Position numbers and translations under genes: made by a program. DNA of 5,472 nucleotides, taken from contig JAFGJU010000093.1 of NCBI GenBank assembly GCA_016928935.1, forward strand, positions 1-5,472, given 5' to 3'. Under the pieces are notes generated by a model. The model made no database searches. It was not told the origin of the DNA and saw only the letters and a list, made by a program, of their open reading frames with translations. Position 1 is the first letter of the stretch, and every line of letters begins with the position of its first letter. This DNA comes from Candidatus Eiseniibacteriota bacterium. GTDB lineage: Bacteria > Eisenbacteria > RBG-16-71-46 > JAFGJU01. Positions 1 to 5,170 of this stretch are shown piece by piece.

Positions 1-1881
1 GGCGAGGGCGCGGTGCCGGGAAGCGGTGCGAGAGCGCTCCAGACCAGCCCCGACAGCGAGTCCGAGAGCCTGCTCGAGGCCGGCTCAACGCTGCCGGTGC
101 TCGCGACAGCGTGCGATTCGTGCAAGTTCGCGATTCTGATAAGCGGCGGGGCCAACAGCAATCACGCCAGGTACTGGAACAACCTCAAGATGCTCTACAA
201 GCTCAAGGTCGACAGTCTGGGTTACTGCGCCAGCAACGTGTTCACGCTGTACGCGGACGGAAACAGCAAGGAAGAGGCCGTGATCCCGAGCAGTGCGGTC
301 GACTCCTGCACTGTCGCCAACGTGCAGAAGGCCCACCAGGAGGTGGCCAAACGGGTGGCCGAATGCCGCAAGAAGGGCAAGACCTCAACTCTCCAGCAGC
401 TCATCACAAATCACGGAGCCGAAAACGGCCACATCAACATGCTGGGCTCCGAGACGCTCTCCCCGCAGCAGCTGCGCTCCATGCTCCAGGCCGTCATAGA
501 TTCCTGTCTCAGCAATCTCATCGTCGAGATGGTGCAGTGCTACGGCGGCGCTCCCGCGGATTCACTGCGCTCTCTCAACGACAAGGGAAAGACGACGATG
601 GACGTGTCCTCCGCGGCAGGGAATCAGCCTCACAGGAGCGATACCCACGACCCCAGCGGCGGCTGGGCCACGTACCTCAAGGCCAAGGTGGATTCTCTGA
701 AGAAGGGCGTGGAGTACGGAGGGGCGGTGCGTGGCGGTCTGGCCGCTTACGACAGCCTTCTCAAGGCGCAGGGCTTGGAGAGCCGCAGGGGCAAGTCCGT
801 CCACTGGCGGAGCTACCCGTTCAAGAAATACTGTGAGTGGCAGAAAGTGTACGTTCCGCCCGGTGGACAACTGGTGGTGGAGTTCTCCGGCGACAGCAGG
901 TACTGCGGCAACGTCACAATCTACGAACGCACTACTCCCGGCTGGATGCGTAAGAAGAAGACATGGAACTGGAACATACCGGGCAGCGCGTTGCACGACC
1001 CAAAGTTCAAGCGCCGGGTCGTGTTCGTCGACAGCACCTCGACCGGGATCTTCTGGATACACAACGACAACGGAGAGTTCCGGGCGATCGTGAGCTCGAT
1101 GCAGACGAGAGACAGCGTTGAGAGCGAGTCCAACGCCCTGGTCTACGCCGGGTTCTCGATGGGAGGAACAGACACCTCCGCTCTCGAGTTCGGGGACATC
1201 CATTCGCCGCTGCACACGATCACTGCGGTAACTGATGACGGGTTCGAGCTCAACAACTCGCCGCAGCGCATAGGAGACGGCGGAGTGCTGGAGCTTCACG
1301 CCGAGTTCATGAACGGTGGGAATCCGTACTGGTCCAACATGGAGCTCTGGCTCAACGTGCTGGAGGTCTACAAGCCGGGAGAGCTGTGGGTGGACGCGAT
1401 GGCAGAGTCGGGTCTTGTGGTGACCCAGATCGAAACGCCGGGCGAGTACACAATACCGCTCGGCGGAGTGTTGGGCAGTCAACTCTGCCTCAACCCAGGG
1501 GGAGGGCCCGGCCCCTTGGCCGCGGCGGACTTCACGCTCGACGCGTGGGGCCTCAGAGTAGCCGAGTCGGGCACGTCGGGAGTCGAGCCCACGCCGGCGC
1601 CAGGACGCAACAAGGTCTACCAGGGCTATCCCAACCCGTTCAACCCGCTCTGCACGATTAAGTACGAGATAGCCCGGTCCGGGAAGGTGAGCCTGAGGAT
1701 ATTCGACGTGACGGGGGCGGTCGTGCGGACCATCGTTGACGGCTGGAGGAGTGCGGGCTTACACACTGAGAGCTGGGACGGGAGAGGTGACGACGGCCAG
1801 AAGCTCGCGTCAGGCGTGTACTTCTACAAGCTGGAGGCCGGAGACTTCCTGGCCGCCAGAAAAGTGGTCTTGCTGAAATGA
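1..1881 (+). CDS. Secreted C13/caspase-like cysteine peptidase with C-terminal sorting domain (5' partial)
   Basis: I see an open frame from base 1 to the TGA at 1879-1881. A GTG at 13 could be read as a start, but the protein would then lack a signal peptide, which a sorting-tail protein should have, so the gene most likely begins before the window. Counting from that GTG, residues ~36-250 resemble clan CD peptidases (C13/legumain-like). A hydrophobic strand (FAILISGG, 39-46) is followed by TLYADG (78-83), then NHG with His134 and QCYGG with Cys176, the expected His-Cys dyad. Residues ~260-515 are beta-rich with no family I recognise. A PTPAPG linker (526-531) leads to a ~90-residue FlgD-Ig/type IX-like tail (YPNPFNP at 539-545, SGVYFYKL at 600-607, ending KVVLLK). 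Inferred role: an exported or surface-anchored protease cleaving after specific residues; the substrate is unknown. It could instead be an inactive, binding member. The tail is certain in style, the peptidase call fairly so. Confidence 0.8.
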   Translation, partial: GEGAVPGSGARALQTSPDSESESLLEAGSTLPVLATACDSCKFAILISGGANSNHARYWNNLKMLYKLKVDSLGYCASNVFTLYADGNSKEEAVIPSSAVDSCTVANVQKAHQEVAKRVAECRKKGKTSTLQQLITNHGAENGHINMLGSETLSPQQLRSMLQAVIDSCLSNLIVEMVQCYGGAPADSLRSLNDKGKTTMDVSSAAGNQPHRSDTHDPSGGWATYLKAKVDSLKKGVEYGGAVRGGLAAYDSLLKAQGLESRRGKSVHWRSYPFKKYCEWQKVYVPPGGQLVVEFSGDSRYCGNVTIYERTTPGWMRKKKTWNWNIPGSALHDPKFKRRVVFVDSTSTGIFWIHNDNGEFRAIVSSMQTRDSVESESNALVYAGFSMGGTDTSALEFGDIHSPLHTITAVTDDGFELNNSPQRIGDGGVLELHAEFMNGGNPYWSNMELWLNVLEVYKPGELWVDAMAESGLVVTQIETPGEYTIPLGGVLGSQLCLNPGGGPGPLAAADFTLDAWGLRVAESGTSGVEPTPAPGRNKVYQGYPNPFNPLCTIKYEIARSGKVSLRIFDVTGAVVRTIVDGWRSAGLHTESWDGRGDDGQKLASGVYFYKLEAGDFLAARKVVLLK

Positions 1882-1920
1882 GCGCCGGCCGGTGAGTTGA
1901 AGTGCCAAGTTGAACGAAAG

Positions 1921-1960
1921 GGCGCCGTCAGTCGGGGCAGTTACCCGGGCTGGCGGCGCC
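1921..1960. terminator. Strong hairpin between convergent genes, probable terminator
   Basis: Bases 1921-1931 (GGCGCCGTCAG) pair with 1950-1960 (CTGGCGGCGCC) over 11 positions with one G-T wobble. Inside the loop, CGGG (1933-1936) can pair with CCCG (1944-1947), extending the stem. It begins 39 bases after the stop of the peptidase gene. The plus strand continues GGCCGTTT, a poor U tract; the minus strand continues with CTTTCGTT, so it may also serve rlmN. The structure is seen directly; the terminator role is inferred from position and stability. Confidence 0.5.
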
Positions 1961-1980
1961 GGCCGTTTGAAGCTCATGCC

Positions 1981-2103
1981 CGCGCTGGGCCCCTTGCTGG
2001 GTCTCGTGTTAGGCCCCTCGTTCGTGGCTTAGCTCCGCGCCGGGCCGCTTGCTGGGCCTCGCGTTGGGCCCCTCGTTTGTGCCTTAGCCCCGCACTGGGC
2101 CTC
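1981..2103. repeat. 55-bp tandem repeat, about 2.2 copies, overlapping the end of rlmN
   Basis: Copy 1 is 1981-2035 and copy 2 is 2036-2090; they match at 47 of 55 positions by direct comparison with no gaps. A partial third copy (2091-2103) matches 11 of 13 bases of copy 1 and then decays into the rlmN coding region. The rlmN stop codon (TTA on the plus strand, 2084-2086) lies in copy 2, and the equivalent TTA is kept in copy 1 at 2029-2031. The unit is not a multiple of three. The duplication therefore copies the very end of rlmN and its downstream flank. No mobile-element hallmark is visible. Confidence 0.8.
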
Positions 2104-3250
2104 TCTTCCGCGCCTCGGCCCCCAACTGACCACACGCAGCCAGGATGTCACCCCCCTTGCTCTTTCGCAAGGTGACGGCGGGTGCGCGGGGATACAAGAT
2201 CTGAACGAAACGCTCGACGGCCTCGTCAGTCGGCCTCTCCAGCCTGAGACCCGCCAGCCGCAGGCCCGGCGAGGGGTTCAGTGCGATGAGGTTGATTTTC
2301 GAGGGCAGCGACGTCGCGATCGAGGCCAAGCGCTTGGCGTCCGCGGGCTTGTCGTTGACCCCGGCAATGAGGACGTACTCGAGCGTGACGCGCCTGCCGG
2401 ACCTCTCCGCGAAATACCTCAGGGACTCCATAATCTCCTTCAAATGGAACTTCTTGGCCGCGGGGATGAGCTCGGCGCGCGCCTCGTCTGTCGTGGCGTT
2501 GAGCGAAAGTGCGAGGCCGATTCCCAGGTCCTCCCTGGCCAGGTCGCGGATACGGTGGGGAAGCCCGCAGGTGGAAAGCGTGATTCTACGGCCGCCCACT
2601 GCGAGGCCCCCGGGGTCTTCCATTATCCGGATGGCCTTGACAACGTGGTCGTAGTTGTCCAGCGGCTCGCCCATGCCCATGAAGACGATGTTGAAGGCGC
2701 GCTCGTTGTCCCCGATGCCTCTCGTCGCGACGCCCCTGCTCCCGATGCCGCTGCTCGCGATGCCGTTGTCTGCAGCCGAGCTTCCCTCACTGCGCAGGAA
2801 CAGCACCTGGCCCAGGATTTCCGAGGCAGTCAGGTTTCTCTTTAGCCCCATGCGACCTGTCGCGCAGAAGGCGCAGCCGAACCTGCAACCGACCTGGCTC
2901 GAGATACAGAAAGTGTCCTTGTCGCGCATGCCGATGAGGACGCATTCCACCTTGCGCCGGTCAGCCAGTGAGAGCAGGTACTTGGCCACCCGTCCTTCCC
3001 GCGAGCGGACCCGCTGCAGCACAGCCGGCCTCTCTACGTAGGACTTCTGCGCCAGGGCGCGCCTCAGCTCCTTGGACAGGTTGTGCATTTGCTCGAAGTC
3101 GAGCACGCCCTTCGCGTAGATCCAGCCGAAAAGCTGTCTGGCCGCGTAGGGCTTCGCGCCCAGGTCCGCGATGGCCACAGCCAATTCGTCCGGATACAGG
3201 CCCAGGACGTTGAACGGCCGTCGCGAGGGTTTATTGCCTGAAATGACCAC
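2084..3250 (-). CDS. rlmN: Dual-specificity RNA methyltransferase RlmN (23S rRNA A2503-C2)
   Basis: A radical-SAM enzyme that methylates C2 of A2503 in 23S rRNA, and in some bacteria A37 of tRNAs. Numbered from the GTG at 3250 (388 aa), it carries the N-terminal RNA-binding helical domain (NVLGLYPDEL, then FGWIYAKGV), the [4Fe-4S] cysteines CxxxCxxC (122, 126, 129), the SAM-binding MGMGEP (191-196), and both family cysteines: Cys115 in TFCISSQVGC, and Cys373 in AACGQL, the residue that carries the methyl group. I prefer GTG 3250 because GAAGGA lies 9 bases upstream. A TTG at 3277 would add nine residues but has a weak ribosome site; an in-frame TAA (3281-3283) bars anything longer. Odd points are a four-unit pentapeptide insert (residues 161-180) and a terminal RGPVRG encoded by a downstream tandem repeat. 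It is convergent with the peptidase gene and divergent from the regulator. Identification is very secure. Confidence 0.96.
   Translation of the reverse strand: MVISGNKPSRRPFNVLGLYPDELAVAIADLGAKPYAARQLFGWIYAKGVLDFEQMHNLSKELRRALAQKSYVERPAVLQRVRSREGRVAKYLLSLADRRKVECVLIGMRDKDTFCISSQVGCRFGCAFCATGRMGLKRNLTASEILGQVLFLRSEGSSAADNGIASSGIGSRGVATRGIGDNERAFNIVFMGMGEPLDNYDHVVKAIRIMEDPGGLAVGGRRITLSTCGLPHRIRDLAREDLGIGLALSLNATTDEARAELIPAAKKFHLKEIMESLRYFAERSGRRVTLEYVLIAGVNDKPADAKRLASIATSLPSKINLIALNPSPGLRLAGLRLERPTDEAVERFVQILYPRAPAVTLRKSKGGDILAACGQLGAEARKRGPVRG
2711..2770. repeat. Four in-frame 15-bp tandem repeats within rlmN
   Basis: Four contiguous 15-base units lie at 2711-2725, 2726-2740, 2741-2755 and 2756-2770. 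Read on the coding (minus) strand they give DNGIA, SSGIG, SRGVA and TRGIG, a pentapeptide pattern x-x-Gly-Ile/Val-Ala/Gly. The array sits between the helix ILGQVLFLRSEG and the strand NIVFMGMGEP. In E. coli RlmN the same stretch is a short linker, so the array accounts for most of the extra length here. All units stay in frame and no radical-SAM motif is disrupted. Confidence 0.85.
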
Positions 3251-3259
3251 GTCTGCGTT

Positions 3260-3265
3260 TCCTTC
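3260..3265 (-). promoter_or_regulatory. Ribosome binding site deciding the rlmN start
   Basis: The minus strand reads GAAGGA here, 9 bases before the GTG at 3250-3248. The alternative TTG start at 3277 has only a GAG in the right place, so this site favours the shorter protein. Confidence 0.5.
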
Positions 3266-3382
3266 GGTGCAGTTCAATCTTTACTCGGCCAGTTCTGCCG
3301 GCGCACGTAACGGATTCTGCTCCCACATCCTGGGCTGCGCGCGCAACGCCGGAGGACGCAAGAATAGTCTCTCGGTCAGCGC

Positions 3383-3516
3383 TGAGGGCATACCGGGTTC
3401 TGCATGCACAGCACCATTCGTCCGTGCGCACCGGTCTGTGTGTGCACATCCCGGCCTTTGTCCGTGCGTACCGGTCTGCGTCTGCTCATCCCATCCTGCT
3501 CGCGCGCACCGGCTTA
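3383..3516. repeat. Degenerate ~40-bp tandem repeat in the rlmN/regulator gap
   Basis: Two 40-base units, 3421-3460 and 3461-3500, match at 31 of 40 positions and share the core TCCGTGCG(C/T)ACCGGTCTG. A third, partial unit follows from 3500 (CGCGCGCACCGGCTTA). A weaker one precedes them, with ACCGG at 3392, 38 bases before the ACCGG at 3430. The core holds small palindromes (GTGCGCAC at 3424-3431, ACCGGT at 3430-3435). The rest of the gap from 3278 to about 3556 shows no convincing gene, RNA or promoter for rlmN. Whether the array is regulatory or just unstable spacer DNA cannot be told from the sequence. Confidence 0.65.
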
Positions 3517-3556
3517 ACGAATTGTAGCTGTTGAAATTCCACCCGATGATAACTTC

Positions 3557-3577
3557 TGCTTGACTCGGCGTCAAGCA
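3557..3577. promoter_or_regulatory. Perfect 8-bp inverted repeat overlapping the -35 region (candidate operator)
   Basis: TGCTTGAC (3557-3564), five spacer bases, then GTCAAGCA (3570-3577) form a perfect dyad of 21 bp. It covers the candidate -35 hexamer of the regulator/ppx operon, so a protein bound here would block RNA polymerase. The sequence shows the dyad; the operator role is inferred. Confidence 0.5.
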
Positions 3578-3588
3578 TGAGTTACATA
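3560..3588 (+). promoter_or_regulatory. Candidate promoter of the arsR-like/ppx operon
   Basis: TTGACT (3560-3565) resembles a -35 box and is followed after exactly 17 bases by TACATA (3583-3588), a weak -10 match. The surrounding 3520-3635 stretch is distinctly AT-rich compared with the genes. The leader to the TTG start would be about 50 bases. The sigma-70 consensus may not hold well in this lineage, so the hexamers are tentative while the general location is likely. Confidence 0.45.
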
Positions 3589-3611
3589 TACCTCATATGT
3601 GAATATATGTA
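3583..3611. promoter_or_regulatory. ACATAT/ATATGT half-site cluster, likely ArsR-type operator
   Basis: TACATATA (3583-3590) and TATATGTA (3604-3611) are perfect reverse complements around a 13-base spacer. Inside, ACATAT (3584-3589), ATATGT (3595-3600) and ATATGT (3605-3610) give three copies of one half-site, 11 and 10 bases apart, on the same face of the helix. The cluster overlaps the candidate -10 and the presumed start of transcription, where ArsR-family repressors typically bind. Autorepression by the adjacent regulator is the natural inference. Confidence 0.55.
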
Positions 3612-3635
3612 CTGTGGCTGGATAGGGCAAAAAAC

Positions 3636-3641
3636 AGGAGG
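3636..3641 (+). promoter_or_regulatory. Shine-Dalgarno sequence of the ArsR-like gene
   Basis: A full AGGAGG lies five bases before the TTG at 3647 and fixes that codon as the start over the in-frame ATG at 3668. Confidence 0.8.
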
Positions 3642-3646
3642 TTGAC

Positions 3647-4225
3647 TTGGCGGCATCTTTCAGGGACATGGTTCGGCTGTTCAGAGCTCTGTCCGACCCG
3701 ACGCGGCTGGAGATTGTGCAGCTTGTGTCCTCGTCTCCCAGGAACGTGACAGAGCTGACTTCGCTGGTCGGGGTGTCGCAGCCCAAGGTGTCGAGGCACC
3801 TCAAGATCCTGAGGGACGCGGGACTTCTCAACGACGTGAGAAGGGGTAAATGGGTGTGGTACGAAATAGCTCCGGGGTCGGCCGGACAGCCGGGTGGCGG
3901 GATTGCGACTGCCATGAGCGTGCTGTTCGGCGGCACTGAAGCCGAACCAGTCGTTGCGGCGCCGGGGCGGGCAACGTCATCGTCTGTCCAGGTGCGGGCG
4001 GAGACGCCCAGGCGGAGAAGCGGCGTGGGACCCGGACCCACCCGGGCACTCGCTCGAACGTTAGGCCGCAAGTCCGCGCCGAGGCCGGCGCAGAAGGAAG
4101 CGCCAGCGCCGGCGCAGGGCACAGCGCCAAGAGAAGCCCGCAAGAAGAGCCGTAAGGAGGCTCCGCGGTCGCGGCCCGACGCCTCCAGAACGCCGGGCAG
4201 GGAGATAGAGGATTTTCTGCTGTGA
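3647..4225 (+). CDS. ArsR/SmtB-family winged-helix regulator with long basic disordered tail
   Basis: A DNA-binding repressor by family. Residues ~5-75 form the ArsR winged helix: LFRALSDPTRLEIVQLV, a NVTELTSLVGVS turn, the recognition helix SQPKVSRHLKILRDAGLL (44-61), and a wing ending GKWVWYEI. The start is TTG with a perfect AGGAGG. Metal sensors of this family carry an ELCVC motif; here the place reads ELTSL and the protein has no cysteine and a single histidine (His51), so classical thiolate metal sensing is excluded. After residue ~95 the usual fold ends, and about 90 residues rich in Pro, Ala, Arg and Lys follow, including an 8-residue tandem repeat (144-167), closing with REIEDFLL. 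Typical single-domain members are around 100-120 aa, so this one (192 aa) is long. It is 13 bp upstream of a Ppx/GppA gene and probably regulates that operon and itself. Its ligand is unknown. Confidence 0.88.
   Translation: MAASFRDMVRLFRALSDPTRLEIVQLVSSSPRNVTELTSLVGVSQPKVSRHLKILRDAGLLNDVRRGKWVWYEIAPGSAGQPGGGIATAMSVLFGGTEAEPVVAAPGRATSSSVQVRAETPRRRSGVGPGPTRALARTLGRKSAPRPAQKEAPAPAQGTAPREARKKSRKEAPRSRPDASRTPGREIEDFLL
4076..4147. repeat. Three in-frame 24-bp repeats in the regulator tail
   Basis: Units at 4076-4099, 4100-4123 and 4124-4147 encode APRPAQKE, APAPAQGT and APREARKK (residues 144-167). Each starts GCGCC(A/G). The first two are alike in both DNA and protein, the third is more diverged, and a further KEAPRSRP follows. 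The array lies in the low-complexity tail and keeps the frame. Confidence 0.6.
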
Positions 4226-4230
4226 GGGAG
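4226..4230 (+). promoter_or_regulatory. Shine-Dalgarno sequence of the Ppx/GppA gene
   Basis: GGGAG directly follows the stop of the regulator (TGA, 4223-4225) and sits 8 bases before the ATG at 4239, so the second gene has its own ribosome site within the shared transcript. Confidence 0.65.
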
Positions 4231-4238
4231 TCGCCTGA

Positions 4239-5162
4239 ATGCGTGTTGCGGGTTTCGACATAGGCACCAACTCTGTCCGAGTGCTGATTGGCGACGCGGA
4301 CGGCACCGGCCGCATCCGTCCCGGCGTGAGAGTCGGGTTCGCGACGCGTCTGGGGGAGGGCTTGGCCCACACCGGCAGGGTCTCAGACGAGGCCCTCGAG
4401 CGCACCGCCAGGGTGCTCGGCAAGTCTGTGCGCCTGGCCCGAGCGCTGGGCACGTCCGCCATGAAGGCAGGAGCCACTCACGTTCTTCGTGTCGCATCCA
4501 ACGCCCGGCAGGTGCTGGGGACTCTGGACAACGCTGCCGGGCTATCGGTCAAGATTCTGTCCGAGGAAGAAGAAGCGTACTACGCCTACCTCGGCGCCTT
4601 TTCGGGCGACTACGGCCCGGGCGCCGGCCAGGAGCGCCGCCTGCTCATGGACGTCGGCGGGGGCAGCGTGACCCTCACGCAGGGCGAAGGCCCCACCAGG
4701 ACGGGTTCGACCACACTCCCGATAGGCGCCGTCACCCTGACTGAGAAGTTCCTCAGGCATGACCCGCCGACAGAGGAAGAAATGGCCACGCTCAAGGAGA
4801 ACGTGCGCGCGGAGCTCGACTTCGTGTCAGTGTCGATCGCTCCCGGCGACTCGGTAGTGGCCATCGGGGGCGCGGTCACTTGCATGGCCGCCGTCTGCCT
4901 GGAGCTTCCTTTCTTCGATTCCAGGAGGGTGGACGGGCACATTCTGGGGTTGGAGGAAACGGAGAGGGCCGTGGAGATGCTGTCGCGCATGACAGCGAGC
5001 GAACGCGAAAGGATGGGTTGCCTCGGGAGACGGCGTGCAGAGATCGCCGTGGCCGGGGGCGTCCTGCTCTGGCTGCTGATGAGGCATTTGGGCCTTCACG
5101 CCGTCGTCGTTTCCATACGCGGCGTGCGGTACGGGCTGGCGATAGATGCTGCCACTTTGTGA
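4239..5162 (+). CDS. Ppx/GppA-family phosphatase (exopolyphosphatase or pppGpp phosphohydrolase type)
   Basis: An ASKHA (actin-like) fold enzyme; family members release phosphate from polyphosphate ends or convert pppGpp to ppGpp. At 307 aa it is the short form, two actin-like domains with no C-terminal HD domain. Motifs in order are FDIGTNSVRVLIGD (phosphate 1, 6-19), RLGEGLAHTGRVSDEAL (37-53), ATHVLRVASN (79-88), ILSEEEEAYYAYLGA (106-120) with the catalytic-glutamate region at 111-112, LLMDVGGGSV (phosphate 2, 135-144), TTLPIGAVTLTEKF (158-171), VAIGGAVTCMAA (207-218), and RRAEIAVAGGVLL near the end. Small departures from common members are SEEEEA for SGNEEA and GVRYGL for GLREGL. ATG is preceded by GGGAG. 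It follows the ArsR-like gene by 13 bp with no terminator between them, so it is probably co-transcribed. The substrate cannot be chosen from sequence alone, so I give no symbol. Confidence 0.92.
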   Translation: MRVAGFDIGTNSVRVLIGDADGTGRIRPGVRVGFATRLGEGLAHTGRVSDEALERTARVLGKSVRLARALGTSAMKAGATHVLRVASNARQVLGTLDNAAGLSVKILSEEEEAYYAYLGAFSGDYGPGAGQERRLLMDVGGGSVTLTQGEGPTRTGSTTLPIGAVTLTEKFLRHDPPTEEEMATLKENVRAELDFVSVSIAPGDSVVAIGGAVTCMAAVCLELPFFDSRRVDGHILGLEETERAVEMLSRMTASERERMGCLGRRRAEIAVAGGVLLWLLMRHLGLHAVVVSIRGVRYGLAIDAATL

Positions 5163-5170
5163 TATCACAA
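5157..5170. repeat. 14-bp perfect palindrome over the ppx-like stop codon
   Basis: TTGTGATATCACAA is self-complementary and includes the TGA stop at 5160-5162. The TGTGA and TCACA arms look like CRP/FNR half-sites but are only two bases apart rather than six, so a standard CRP site is unlikely. It may be chance, or a binding site for something downstream. Confidence 0.35.

Noticed and set aside
562..1482. A 306-codon open frame on the minus strand, antisense to the peptidase gene
   Set aside because: It lies wholly inside a plus-strand gene with clear domains, its translation resembles no family, and long antisense frames are expected in GC-rich genes.
1897..2175. A 92-codon plus-strand frame after the peptidase gene
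   Set aside because: It runs through the hairpin, the 55-bp repeat and into rlmN in antisense; the Arg/Pro/Ala-rich translation is what GC-rich repeat DNA gives in any frame.
3421..3516. The ~40-bp array considered as a CRISPR
   Set aside because: The units are contiguous and diverged, with no conserved repeat separated by unique spacers, and no cas gene is nearby.
3522..3550. TTGTAG-N17-GATGAT considered as a second promoter
   Set aside because: Both hexamers are poor matches and the TTGACT site at 3560 is better placed relative to the dyads and the start codon.
3281..3574. A 97-codon minus-strand frame in the gap, in the same frame as rlmN and ending just before it
   Set aside because: It crosses the ~40-bp repeats and the regulator's promoter, has no recognisable domain, and is closed by TAA at 3281-3283, so it is neither an rlmN extension nor a likely gene.
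3571..4497. A 308-codon minus-strand frame antisense to the regulator and the start of the ppx-like gene
   Set aside because: Both plus-strand genes have strong family motifs and ribosome sites; this frame has neither.
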